Notes under the pieces: generated by a model
Databases searched by the model: none
What the model was told of the DNA's origin: nothing
What the model saw: only the letters and a program-made list of their open reading frames with translations
Origin: Stercorarius parasiticus
Taxonomy: Eukaryota; Chordata; Aves; Charadriiformes; Stercorariidae
Assembly (NCBI GenBank): GCA_013396915.1
Contig: VWZL01002577.1
Location: 186,001 to 250,000, forward strand
Length of the DNA stretch: 64,000 nt
Direction of reading: 5' to 3'
Translations under genes and position numbers: made by a program
Part shown: piece after piece, positions 13,901-26,200 of the stretch
Layout: every line of letters starts with the position of its first letter
How positions within the stretch are numbered: the stretch's first letter is position 1

Positions 13901-14682
13901 TGAGCCTGAAAAATAGTGTGCAGTAAGCTCTGTTTCTCTAGCAGAGAGGTATCTGTGTGTGAGTTCCTGCATGAGCATATTGACAAGCACATGGCAGGCC
14001 TATTTTTCTGGAGGACACATAACACTGCTGTCTTAACCTGTGCTGATGCTGCATTTTGTATTTGTGCCTTTGCAAATGAATTTCACTCCCGAAACAGAAT
14101 TTTCGTTGAGGGAATGGCAAGTGCAGTTTTAGTTTTACCTTACTTGTCACTAAAGCAAGTGCAGAAAATGAGCTTTTAATATGGTAGGACTAGTGGACTT
14201 TCTGATTTCAAAGTGTGATGTTTAGACTCGATAATTCAGAACAATAGTTCTGATAATTATTCTGCTTTCTGTAGTGTGCATCCTGTAAACGAGTCACTCG
14301 TTAGCCTGTTTAAGCACTCACTTTCTGTAGACTAACCAAAGTCTTAATTTGCATGCAAAAATGAGGTAGAAGCCCTCTTTTTTTGTATATCAGGTCTTAG
14401 CTTCTGCCATTTTCAAGGAAAAAAGTAACTAATTTGTCAATATCTCAATTAGATGGATAATAATATTCACTGGCTTAGGTTCAGAGTAGGGAAACTGCAT
14501 GAATTTAGTGAATGTCGACAGTCAGCATCATATGGCTGTAAGTAAGAGTCGGGTAAGAGTCTGATTCTAACCTTATTTTTTTCTACTTCTCTGTTATCTT
14601 CAAGATCATTATGGCAAAACCAGCTGGTGGCCCTAAACCTCCATCAGGAAAGAAAGACTGGGATGAAGACCAAAATGATTGA
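4948..14682 (+). CDS. CCT8: CCT8, T-complex protein 1 subunit theta (exons 2-15; exon 1 missing)
   Basis: Subunit theta of the cytosolic TRiC/CCT chaperonin, an ATP-driven double ring that folds actin, tubulin and many other proteins. Coding exons: 4948-5038, 5645-5724, 6888-7037, 7307-7487, 8214-8275, 8960-9097, 9528-9706, 10628-10694, 10775-10862, 10973-11088, 12393-12464, 12667-12831, 13275-13394, 14605-14682 (TGA). They join in frame to 528 aa; about 20 more residues from exon 1 would give the usual 548. The group II chaperonin signature TAYGPNGMNKM spans exons 2-3, the nucleotide-site motif GDGTNFVLVFAG lies in exon 4, and GGGATEIELA in exon 12. The tail ends DWDEDQND. All introns are GT-AG except intron 4, which is GC-AG. 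The start codon is not visible and probably lies in the gap at 3605-3788. An alternative last exon lies at 13824. The identification is very secure from near-identity to mammalian CCT8. Confidence 0.97.
7038..7306 (+). other. CCT8: GC-AG intron of CCT8 (intron 4)
   Basis: The exon ends GTCTCAGAG and is followed by GCAAGT instead of GTAAGT. The next exon starts after GCGCAG with GTGATTGAAGG, giving the conserved join LSVSE-VIEGYE. No nearby GT keeps the frame and the conserved protein. The rest of the donor (AG|GCAAGT) is a perfect match to the consensus, as is usual for functional GC donors. Confidence 0.9.
13824..13922 (+). CDS. CCT8: Alternative last coding exon of CCT8 (exon 15a)
   Basis: Lies between exon 14 (ends 13394) and the standard last exon (14605). 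After the acceptor TTTCTGTAG it reads IIMAKTAGGPKVP, in the same phase as the standard exon, which reads IIMAKPAGGPKPP; 11 of these 13 residues agree. The reading then diverges to a longer acidic end (HWDKDDWKDEPEK) and stops at TAG 13914-13916, for 30 residues against 25. Several matching codons differ only at silent positions, which suggests an old duplication kept under protein-level selection. A donor-like CA|GTAAGC follows the stop at 13922/13923, so the exon could be a cassette joined to exon 15b, with its stop too near the last junction to trigger decay. I see no AATAAA between here and exon 15b. It could be a decayed duplicate, but an intact frame, acceptor and stop argue against that. 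Confidence 0.75.
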
Positions 14683-14823
14683 ACAATTTAACTGTACTTG
14701 TTACGTGACATGATTATGTGAGTTTTTTAAGATTCCAGTTGGAGCCTGTCATGATGTTTTTGCTATGTTGCCTTTAAGTTATGAACGGTGGTGTCCAATG
14801 GAGTGCAGAATTTCAAACACTTC

Positions 14824-14829
14824 AATAAA
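14824..14829 (+). terminator. CCT8: Polyadenylation signal AATAAA of CCT8
   Basis: A canonical AATAAA 142 bases after the CCT8 stop codon, followed by a T/G-rich stretch (TGTTGACTGCCATTTTATTTG). The position implies a short 3' untranslated region, common for abundant housekeeping messages. Confidence 0.85.
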
Positions 14830-14849
14830 CGTACTCGCTGTTTAAAATG

Positions 14850-17000
14850 TTGACTGCCATTTTATTTGTACTTGCAGGTGTTTTTGTGGGGTGACAGTGT
14901 GTAGGGGTGGTAGCCTGCCCTTGTCTGGCTGCTAGCTGACCCTTCCTCACCAGGACAGTGGCGCAAAATACGTAGAAAAAGCTCAAGGGCTGAGATAAAG
15001 ATGTGGGCATGACTTAACTAATTACTGTCTCAGGCCAAACAGATCCAACACTTGGAAAATTACTGACTAAAAATAGAGTTGGAGGTTGAGGAAGAACAAA
15101 AACTAAATCATCTTCCTGTTCCCCTCCCCTTTTCCCAGGCTCAGCTGCGCTCCTTCACTTGCACCTCCTCTCCCTCTGGTGTGGGGTATGGGGGCTGTGG
15201 TCAGTCCATGACAGCTCCTCTCTGCTGCTCCTGCCTGTGCACACTTTTCCCCTCCTGCCCTCCCACAGGGTACAGTCCTTCATGAGCTCCTTCAGCACGC
15301 GGATTCTCTGTATAGGTTACAGGCCATTGGTCTTCCATGGGCTGCAGTTTCTGGCAGAACCTGCACCAGGCTGCAGCTGCCACCAAGGCACACATACACC
15401 TGCTTTGGCCTGGAGGCCTCCACAGCTGCAGTGGGGAGTTCCAGCATAGTCTGCTCCATGAGCTGCAGGAGGACAACCTGCCCCAGGGTGGTCTCTCCAG
15501 GGATCTGTGCTCAGGAGCCTGGAGTTTCTCCTCCCACCTCCCTGCTCGCAGGGCTGATTCTCACACTTCTCCCCCTCACTCCTGGGCAGCATTTTTGGCT
15601 TTCTTACACAGGCTTTCCCCAAGGTGCTGCCATCTTGGCTGAGGGGCTCAGCTGTGCCCTGGGGTGGGTCTGTTGGAGCCAGCTGTGTCCAGCATTGGGC
15701 ACACCTGACATCTCACAGAGGCTACAGGTTCACCCCACCATCTCAACACCTGCACCCAGCACAGTGCATGTGGGAGACTGACCGTGAGCCTGCTGCAGGG
15801 AGCTTGTAACTTCAGGAAAGTATTATCTCTAATTGTTGCAGCTTTGCGTGTCTTAGCCAATATTTGAGTGTAAAAAAAGAGGAGTATTGAAATAATTAAT
15901 TATGGCAGCAGGTCTGTGGTGTGTGCCTACGTTCATTTTTATTACGTGCATCTATTTCATCCTCACTCTTTTATTTAAGTCCGCACTCTCAAAATGGCAG
16001 CTGCGCAGCAGTGAACCACATCTCATTCTAAAGACATTAAAAATAAACGCTGAGCAGCACTAGCTAGTATGATACAGAGTGCTGGAATTTTTCAGCTGAA
16101 GGCCCCTGTTAAGATTCTTCTTGGAAAGTAAACCGCTTGTGTGTCTCAGAGTAGCTTGAAAGAACTGCACTTGAAATTCAAGCCACTTCAATAATTAATT
16201 CTTTTATTACTCTTGCCAGTGCTGCTCTATTTCACAGCCAGAAGGGAGGGGAAGGCTAAATCAAGTCTGGAACTATCTTATGCCTAAATAAGGCTGCCAT
16301 ACAACAGCTCCCCTAATGCTCACTTTATAGTCAGTTGCTGCTGTGGCTGAAAAATAAACTCAGCAAGTTTTCAGAAGGATTAGCATACTGACATAGTCAG
16401 CTGCACAAGTGCCACTGCCCGTGGCTGTTAAGGATAACAAGAATACGTAAGACCACCCATTTTCTTGGTAAGGTTGTTGTGAAAAATGCCCTGAATGTAA
16501 GCAGCTGCTGCTCCAGCATGAAGGAGCCAAGATTTTATTTACATTAAAGCCTGTGTAAAGCCTTGCCTATGGAGAAGAGAACTTTACAGTCAAAAGTCAC
16601 TGCAGGACTATTTTTCTTACTCCTCCAGTGCGAAAAGGAGAGATCCAAGCTCTCAGCCTTGCCAAAATACCAGCATGGGGTTCCCATGAAAAAGAATTCC
16701 TAGAGTTTGCAAACTGAGGGCTCCTCTATCGGATATAAACCAACAGTGGAAAGAGAGCCGATGCTGACTTTGTCTCAGTTTTAAGATGTGTAGAAGAAAC
16801 AGCTTCTTATGCTTGGAACCCAGGCCTAAAATACATGTGGAACAGATGATAGCCAAGATAACTATAGTTCAAAGTTATAGCTGGTCCCTTTAAAGTGAAA
16901 GAGTTGCTGCACTTGCAGAAAACTAAAAGCAGCAGTTGCTCGTCTGTGCCAACGCATAAATTACTCCATAGAAGCTCAAAGCTGTAATTTTGAAAAAAAA
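14850..17000. other. Intergenic spacer between convergent CCT8 and USP16
   Basis: About 2.1 kb between the inferred 3' ends of CCT8 (+) and USP16 (-). No conserved exon is seen. The GC-rich block at about 15120-15790 stands out and is listed separately. The rest is AT-rich and without recognisable content. Confidence 0.6.
15120..15790. repeat. GC-rich probable avian interspersed repeat, family not determined
   Basis: A 0.67-kb island of C- and CTG-rich sequence inside AT-rich spacer, with several overlapping open frames on both strands that resemble no known protein. Phrases such as GGTCTCTCCAGGGATCTGTG, CAGGAGCCTGGAG and TTGGAGCCAGCTG resemble a repeat I remember as dispersed in bird genomes. 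I cannot name its family or exact ends. It is not a promoter-type CpG island because it has few CpGs. Confidence 0.5.
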
Positions 17001-17019
17001 AAAAACACCAACCAACCTC

Positions 17020-17029
17020 TTTATTTATT
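17020..17029 (-). terminator. USP16: Polyadenylation signals of USP16 (overlapping AATAAA)
   Basis: TTTATTTATT on the plus strand is two overlapping AATAAA on the minus strand, about 190 bases beyond the USP16 stop. A third possible site (TTTATT) lies near 16534. The gene could use either. Confidence 0.65.
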
Positions 17030-17214
17030 TAAAAGTGGTGAAAACACTGGAAAAAGTATAAGTTAACCATTTGTCAGTGTGTCTAAGAAGCATAAAGGAT
17101 ATTCCTGCAGTTGTATACAGTAGCTCCAACATTTGACAACATGATTTGCAAGTCTCTGCCTTCTTTCAGACCACTTGAAGGTGGCTGCACAGACCAGGTG
17201 GCTTCTCAGATGAG

Positions 17215-20200
17215 TTACAGCAGACGCTCATAGAACAGGAGATAAGCTTGCGAGCTCAGCACTTTCGATGCAGACACGGCTTGTACGTGGGTATCGCTGA
17301 TGTGGAACCACTGCCCTTTTACTGGTTCGGTTTCTAAAGCTGTGACAGGAAGAATTTCAGAGTAAAAAAGTTATGACAAAGAATTGAAGCAATCGGTCCC
17401 TGTTACTGTTCTGCAGTAAGAAAAACTTGTAAAATATTTCTAATTATTTACCTTGAGGAGATGGTCCTCGAAGGATAAGATCAGAGAGATGGTTGTTCAT
17501 ACTTCTCATTTTAGTGTAAGCAGTGTAGTGCCCAGACCTCATCGTTCCACTATGTTCAACAACTCCATAGAGAGAGTACAGTACTTTTGTATTCCCTTCA
17601 GCCACGTTCTATAAAAGCAAAAGTTTAGGTATGCCAGTCAGGTACTGCGTTTTAATAAAGGCTTTCTTAAAACCTTCAAAGGTTTTAAAAAGTGGAAAAA
17701 ACCTCTTCACTTTGATTTGTTTGCTGATGAAGGCGAAGTTGGTCATTACAGGTTCATGCAAGCACTACAACTATGATCAGTGGAAGCACACTGACTCAAG
17801 TACAAGTCGCACTTGTAAATTATCCTGTATTATCACACAAAATAACCGAAGCTTGCCAAGCATTCCACAAAGATTCTATTAAGCAGCTTAACTGTGAAAG
17901 CACATTAGAATAGGAGAACAGAGAATGTGATTGCTTTCTCACTTACTTTACATTTAACTGTACAGAAAGGGGCCAGGTCTATCACTTCCGGAAACTTGAT
18001 ATGCCTGTTAACCTTCCGTAGATTAAATCCAGCCTTAAAAAGACAAAGTAGAGGAAAACCCCAAAATGTTAAAACAAAGCATATTAAAACCATGCTTAGT
18101 TACTAAATGTTTCAGGTTAAAGTTTCAACAATACAAAATTAGCTTTACATTACACAAAATTGGGAAAAAGCACCATTGTTTTTGTCGGTNNNNNNNNNNN
18201 NNNNNNNNNNNNNNNNNNNNNNNNCCCCCCGCCCCTCCGATGCCAAAGGCTTTCCAGAATTACCTCCTTGTCCCCCATGCTGCACTGGAGCACAAGTTAA
18301 GACGACTCTTCAACTCACTCTTACAGTAACTTAATGGTAAGCAAAAGTGGAAAAAGAATCAGCTCTAACGTACTTATGGAACTACTAGGACATCTCTTGC
18401 TTTTCAGATACTGTAGTGTGCCTGGGGATCTAATTTTATATTGTCAAAACTGATGTAAATGCTACTCTCACCTTATTCATATAGTCTTCCAGTATCAAAT
18501 TGGAAGAATAAAAGGAGAAGATGACAAATGTTACTTTCTTCATCATGTTGCAGTCTCTTGGAACAGGCTACATATTTTCATTTCCTCTGCGTATGCTTTT
18601 CATCTACTTAAAGTCACCTCCCTTATTTTTTAAATATTTTGACCAAAATACTGAACAGTCCTAGATTCAGAACAGGCAACACTGTCTCCCATCCCCATTC
18701 CTTTCCTCCTTCTTGAAAAGCTAAAACCCTGAATTAAAAAACTTCTTACAACCTGGAAAAAAGGTAAGCCACTTTACTTTGGTTTCTATAAATAAGACTT
18801 AAGTTGCATCTTTGCTTTCCATTTATCCCCCCCCTTTTTTACTTTTCTTCCCTCAGTAAGGCTCGGCATCCTCTGTTTTCCAGTTCTACTGACTTATTTT
18901 AACATTCATTTAGTAAGGGATCCTATTCTATCTATACTGAAATGTAAGAGACGATGAACTGCTGTAGTAGCAGGAAACAATTAATGCAAAAATACTGCTT
19001 AATACAGTAAGCAGTAACAATAGCGAGGAAATATGTTACAGATAAGCTCACAAAACGGTGTTTTCCAGGTAACTAATGGAATATTCTTTTACGGAAACAC
19101 ACCTCAACTCCTCAAAGACCACAAAACCCAACGCTGCACACCAATGCCTTCCAAACCTTGGGAAAAAAACCCCAAACCAAAACCAGTTCTATAGGAAATG
19201 AAAATATGCTAACATTAGTTTTAAATTAAGCTAGTACTCTGTGCATATGTACATATTAAACTGATACTATATACATACGTATTTTTGCAATATCAGCCTG
19301 CTACTTACCTGCTGAAACCTCTTTAAGTGAAGAGTTAAAACCGGAGGAGCAAGAGAGATCAGCATCTGCTTTTTGGCATTAGTATAAACGTACTTTTCAC
19401 CTGCAGAAAAGAAAAACCACCAATGATTAAACAAATGTTACAGCAAGAATTTATTTATTTTCACTAGTTAGACTGTTATACGTCATCTACTACAGCAACT
19501 GAAAAAGTGAACGTTCTCCTTTAACATGATGAAGGGTACAAGAGCTGCCATCTTGCAGATCCCATATCACTAAAGTAACTGCTCACACTGTGTCTGAGCA
19601 GTGTCAGCACAAGCAGGGTAAATTCTTGACTTGTTCTCTACAACTCTCATCATCAGAAATTGCATGCGGCTTTTATTGGCCTTTTGAGGAAAAACCAACA
19701 TGATTTCCCTATGACTGTCACAGCAGAAATCTGACATTTGAGGAAAGAACAGAAAAAGCACCTGCTAAATAGCCCTACATTCATCCACAGAATGAATTTT
19801 TAAGTTGAAATGCCCTTTCCCTCCCCCCAAACCCACTCCTCTGCTCACTCTTCTTTTTCAATCCTGCAGTATTCTGTACCTAAGCTTGTGAGCCTATTCT
19901 GATCAATTAAGAGCTTCTTTGTATTGATCTGTGTGAAAGAGGTTCTCACAAGCTACTCAATGAACACTAGTTCAACTGATCCAAGTTAAAACTATACAAA
20001 TACCACTTTAGGGACATTCCACTCCCCCCCTACCCACCCAACCAGCAGACAGGGACATATTTAAAGTTTATTTTAAATGATAATTTGGCATACTTTTTAT
20101 GTTGTTCTTTGGTCCACAATGTCTTTGTGTGCATACATCACAGAGTAGTTTATTGGTCTCGGTAAGTTTTTCATTACGGGTAAATTGATACAAACAGTGA

Positions 20201-23200
20201 TAGATTGAACCTTCTTCTGGGTTCAGATCCTCCCTGTTTGCAAGCGTACAAAATGCTGTTTCTGGATCTTCAGTCGATACTTCGCATGTCTTGACAGGAA
20301 CACTTTCAAGATCATCTAAGGTACCGGCATCAGATTCAGCATTGGCACCCAAGCGTAGTTTTGAAAAGTCAGTAGCAAGCTCTTCCTCAGCTTCATTTTC
20401 ATCATCCTCATCTTTCAAAGATAGGTTGTCGAGGCCATTGACAAATGTTACAGGAGAATCTAAGCCTTCCATAGGGACATCCATGAGAGACTCATTTGCT
20501 ATACACTCCTGTTCTGACTTTCCTATGTTTTCATGCATGCTCTGAACTTCTGTACCATTTCTCTCTACACTCAGGTCTTTCTGAGTTAAGCACTGATCTT
20601 TGCAATCACTTGATGATTCCACTTCTTGCTTCATATCAGGAGCTTCAGAGTTAATTTCTGCCTCTGACTCTTGGTTATACTCAACATCTTTTTCTGACTG
20701 TTCAGTTGCACAGATATCCGTCAAGTGAAGCAACTTTCCTTGAAGTTTTTGCTGGCGGCGCTGGCTCTACAAATTAGAATACATAACATATAAGAATACA
20801 AAACACAGAGCAAGTTTAAATGATATTTAGCACGTCTTACTATTTCTTTATCAAAATTTTTGTAGCATGCCACAGACACGAAGGGCAGGAGAGGGGAGAG
20901 TAATCTATGATTTAACAATCAGAGGTGATCGATTCAACAGATACTGACGTTATCCTCATTCTGTTACAGTTCCCACTGCTCCTCGTTACACAGTATCTTC
21001 AAAATACAACCAATGATGCCCTTTATATCTTACCGATCCTTTCCTGATCCTTTCCTGTGTCGGTATTCTAAAGTTCTGTGAATACCCTTACAATCAATGC
21101 CTGGAGAACAGCTATCTGATACAAACTAATGCTACTTTAGACAGGCAACATAAATTCCACATTCCTCTGGACGTTAGTTTATTCCTAGCACAGCAGCTCC
21201 TAACAGAACGTGTAACTTCTTAATAGCAAAGATGTAGATACAATTGGTCTTTTCTGTTGTGCATTTGAGTGAGGAGAAAAATCAAAGCTGTCTCCTTCTC
21301 CATCTAAACCGAGGAATCAAAAAGAATTTGTTTTACCGGAAGTTGCAAGCACTTCATTAACAAAAGTGAAATACTTCTCAAAACCAACCTTGGCTTGTTT
21401 TTTGGCCTGTTTCTTTGCTTTTTTCTGAAGGTGTTTACTTGTACCAGGGGGCTCATCTCTCTGCTTAAGATAACAGTCATTGTTTTTATCTTCTTCATCT
21501 TCAGATTCCTTTTCTTTGTTTTTTTTAACATTTCTCTCATTTGTAATTTTTCCTTTCTACAAAAAACAAAAAGCCACAAAATAACCACAGAAGTAGAGGT
21601 GTTACTGTCCGAGTAACAAAATAGTATTCCAAAGAAATCTGTTGGAAATCTAAGTTTTCATCTCAAGATATAACATTTTAGTAACTGTAACATACAACTA
21701 ACTAATTTATGCCACCCTAATGTTTACAAAAGGGGTGTTGCACGGCAGAGAGTGTGCAGAATGAAACAGTATGAAAAAGTAAGGCTATCAAGGCCCAAAT
21801 TCTGAACCTGTAAAGGGGCAACGTTACCTTTGTCTCTAACAGATGTAAATCTCATTAAATGCACCGAAGAGTAACATTTTACACAAGTGAAGGCCTTTTC
21901 AGTTGAACTGCCTGTCAATGAATTTGTTTCCTGCTGTTAAAATGAAATTAGTTCGTTGCAGAAGACATACGATCCCTTTGGCTGAGGGGGTTTCATTTCA
22001 ATAGTTACTCATTAGCTTTTGTGTGAGCAGTGCTACATAACAAATCTGAAATATTACACATGCAGATTATCAATATGAAACACAAAGCAAATCAAGTATT
22101 TTGAGTGTCTAGAGATTGATGAAACAAATTAATATTGATCAAGTAAGTATTCACATACTATCCTACCAATGTTTATTAACTTTATTCAACAACCTAAATA
22201 TTATGAGAAGTATTCTTGCACTCAGTGCAGAAAAATGGATGAAAAAAGTAAAAAAAAAAATTAAAATAAAGCATTCGAGCAACCACTAGGCACCCATCAC
22301 TGTCATGCAATTTAGTTCGGTTTTACAATATCGAAGATGAATTGGGAAACATTAGTCTTTGCAACTCAGTCTTCTACAACAGTGAGACAACATCTGAACA
22401 TACTAGATTATTCCCTAAACCAGTCTCGACATCAGAAACATTAGCTGACAAAGTAGCAAGATCACCAACAGACTATCAGCGATTTTCCAGAGACGATTTA
22501 TGAGCCACAACTCAGAGGAATGACTTATGAATGAAAATCTTGTTCTCCATCTTTTGGGGCAAATTTATAATTCTAACTTTAAAAAGAGACATTTAGAAAG
22601 ATGCATAAATTCGTTCCCCAATGATTATATAATAAAGGCATTTTCATGTAAGTAAACAAAAACTAAGCCAAAAAGCAAGCACGTACAATTTCTTACCTGA
22701 ACATCTAGTACAGGAAGCGACAAATCAAGGAAAGACTCATGGACCAAGGATACCTTTAAATGAATATTTAAAAGTCCAATTTATTTTTGTTTGCAAGTGG
22801 CTGCCTTGCTGTCAATAGGCTTATTTGTACAACAAACGTAAAACACACCTGATCTACCTTCACAAACAGCTATCCATGACCAAAATCTAGCAGACATTTT
22901 ACCACAGAAATAAGAAAAATATTTTTACAAATTTCAGTTTTCTAGTTGCCTAGAATGTGAGAACCCAACTTAGTGCCTATGAGACTGATATCTGCAATCT
23001 GTCATGACATTCATCTAGCCCACTCACTAATACCCTTAATTACTTAATTCTCAGGATGCATTATCCCAATCGTGCCTTCTTGCTTAACTGGCAATCCCAT
23101 GGTCATTCCAGTGTGGGAAAAGGAAAGACCTAATCATCTGATGAAAAAAAGAAAGGGCCCCTGGCGGCATACTGCTGGTAGCAGACAGTTCATCCACTCT

Positions 23201-26200
23201 GTAATTTGTACCACTGGAAGGTGTTTACCAGGAATCTGAGAGTAAATTCTTCTGGCAGAAGCAGTTTGCTGCTGCTGATCTCTTTTCCTGGAAGCCTTTT
23301 GAAAGGGACTGAAAGATCAGCTTTATAACATAAATAACATATAGCTTTATAACATAAGGGAAGAAAGATTCTAGCCAAACCATGCCCCTCTTTGAAAAGC
23401 GTGCAGCAAGTCAACTCTTCGAAGTGTATTAACTGAAGCAAACCTCTCCAATTTCATTTATTTCTACATATAGGTACTTTGAGATTCTCCTGCAGATTAC
23501 ATAAAATTATACTCTAGGCTAGTCAAAGCAGGCAGTTTACTTACGGTTCTGCATTCCTCACACATAATTGTACTGGTTAACTCTCCACCAAAGATTCGAT
23601 CTACAAAACTCTGTATTCCCTTTTTCTTTTCATATTCTGAGAAATGACAAGGTATATATTAAAGTTAATAATATTACAAATAATGCGCCGTCAACCAGTT
23701 TAGTTATGGCATACCAAAAACAAGAGAACACAGTATGTAACATATATGATGGAATGAGCTGGCCTGTTCAATTTTCCTCAGAAAGTACAGTAAGATTTTT
23801 AAGTTAAGATTCTTTCATGCATCAAAGGAACAGGGTCAACAAACACATTTGAGGAAGACTGACTGAACCAACACCTTTCTCAACTCAAATGCATTTCCCT
23901 ATTTTCTCAGAAGCACTGCCTCCCAGTAAGAGCTCCTGTTTTCTCTCAGGACTCAACTCAAACAACTGTCTGAACCTAAAAAACAAGGCCCAATTTTTGT
24001 CTGTATAGGTGCCCTACAAACAAAACCAATTTCCTGAAGTTATATTTTCAGTGTAGCATGTAGGTTAGAAGATGAAGAGCAAGTTTAAATTCAGACTAAG
24101 TCATGTTGAAAAGTTTAAAAATCCTTCTGTTCACTGTTTGGTTTTTTTGTTTGTTTTTTTTGTTTGTTTGTTTTTAATACTGCTGTTAAGTAACAATGGA
24201 CTATTAGGCCTGAATAAACCATCGCATTCATGTGCTAATATTTTAATTTCTTACATAATATTTGAATGATTAAACACTATAATGGCTACAGAATCAACTC
24301 CCTTTTACACTGTTAAGAAGGAAACACCACCAAGTTCAAGAAGACATTTAAATACAGAGACTGACATTATTGAGCCTTATATTTTAGATGCATGCATATT
24401 CAAGATATGGCATAAAGTTGTACAATTAAACATGTATCTTTTAGTTGATGCTATTAGTGTAACTTCGTGTACTTCAATGAAACAGAAGTTTTTAAATTAT
24501 CACATCAGTAACATGTATTTTACCTTTGATTTTCTTTTTAAGTTCCTCTTCATTTTGTTTGTTAGAGTCAGTCAGTGCCTTCAGTATCCCAACGCTTACT
24601 TGCTGAAATTTTCAAAACAAACACACACTGCAAAGTTTCCTGAACTAATTCAGTTAACTAGTTTGTTTTACAAAATGTTTCAGATGGAGGAAAAAGTTTA
24701 ATCTTCACCAATTAAGAGAATCAATAAAAGCAACACCAATGCCTGCACAGACACAAAATAGTTCCTGCGGATATTAAAAAAATAACCAACCAAGAAACAA
24801 GCTTGGAACCATAACGTTGCAATTAGCATGTAAGAAAGTCAGTTTAATGGTTAAATACTTTCCAAAATTAAAACTAGCAAAAAACCTCATGGAATTTCAA
24901 GTGACCTTTCAGGTATTTCAGAAATTAAGACAAAAGGACATTCTTTAGGGTGACTACACATACTGCAAACCCACTTTTCTACAGAAGCTTTGGACAAGTC
25001 AATCTATTTCTGAAAGACAACAGACACTTATATTAAAAATGTTGAATTAATAAAAGACCTTTAGAGCAAGCAAAACTGAACCTTTCCACTTGATTTTATC
25101 AGAAGAACATAGAGAATAAGCAGCACACTGCTTTCCCAAAAGGCAGAAAATATCATTACCTTAGAAACCTAAACAATATGTATAATATATGTTAGAGATA
25201 CAGGCCACATACAAAGTTCTTTGAATAGTTTTGTTAAATGAAAATAGTAATCCCCGTGGTTGCTCCTTCACAACCCCACTACTTAGAGGCTGCCTGGTTC
25301 TACAGCTCTGTTGCTAATCTCCTTCAAGGAAGTGCTATGGGCAGCACAAACCACTCTAAAGAGGTTGACATCTCAGAAAGAACGTTCTTTCTCCCCTCAG
25401 CAGAGGGGAAAGTCTTGGTCTGGGAGTATGAAGAAGAAAGGTAGGCACAATTATGAAATCAGCACTCACTTGGATTTCTTCTGCTCTCATTCCATCAAGT
25501 AAGTAACGAAGCAATTCATGACTGTCTTGCTGCTGATAACCTTTAAATCGTACAGCTCTGTTAAATGAAACAATAATTGTAAGATGTAACTAAATTTAGA
25601 GAAAGACTAAGTAAAAACAATTCATATCAAACACAAGAGGACAAAGTCTCAAGCACATATGTATATGAAAGCAACAAGTGTCTATATATAGTATTTTCTA
25701 AAAAAGTGAGGCTAGGTATTCAGAATACGTCACTGAATATCTTTCATTTTACTTCTATTAATTTATGTTTTGCTCTTTATCCTCTTCTTTCAAAACTTGT
25801 TAAGTATTATACAAGTTTTATATGCTGTGAACTCAAGAAAAAAAAAACACGGAGAAAACTGACCTTTTTAAACAACTAACAAGTTTTTTTTCATACTCAC
25901 TATGACATGCCATTGTACAGATACTCACTTTTTACAAACCTGAGCAAAAAGTTCCTTAGGAGTGACTACCCCTTTTTTTGTCTCTTGCATTTCTGTCAGG
26001 AACTGATACATGGCTAATGTCAAAGGACCTGGCTGATCTAGTTTTATCAGCTGAGTTTCCTGTTTTAAACAAAAGCAACAAAGTTGTTTTGCATTAGTTT
26101 GGTGACAGATCCTTCTGGAGTAAGTTTTTCCTTACTAAACACTTCAGTTCTTGAAAACATTATACAATAGAATACACAAAATTTCAAAACAGCAGTTAAG

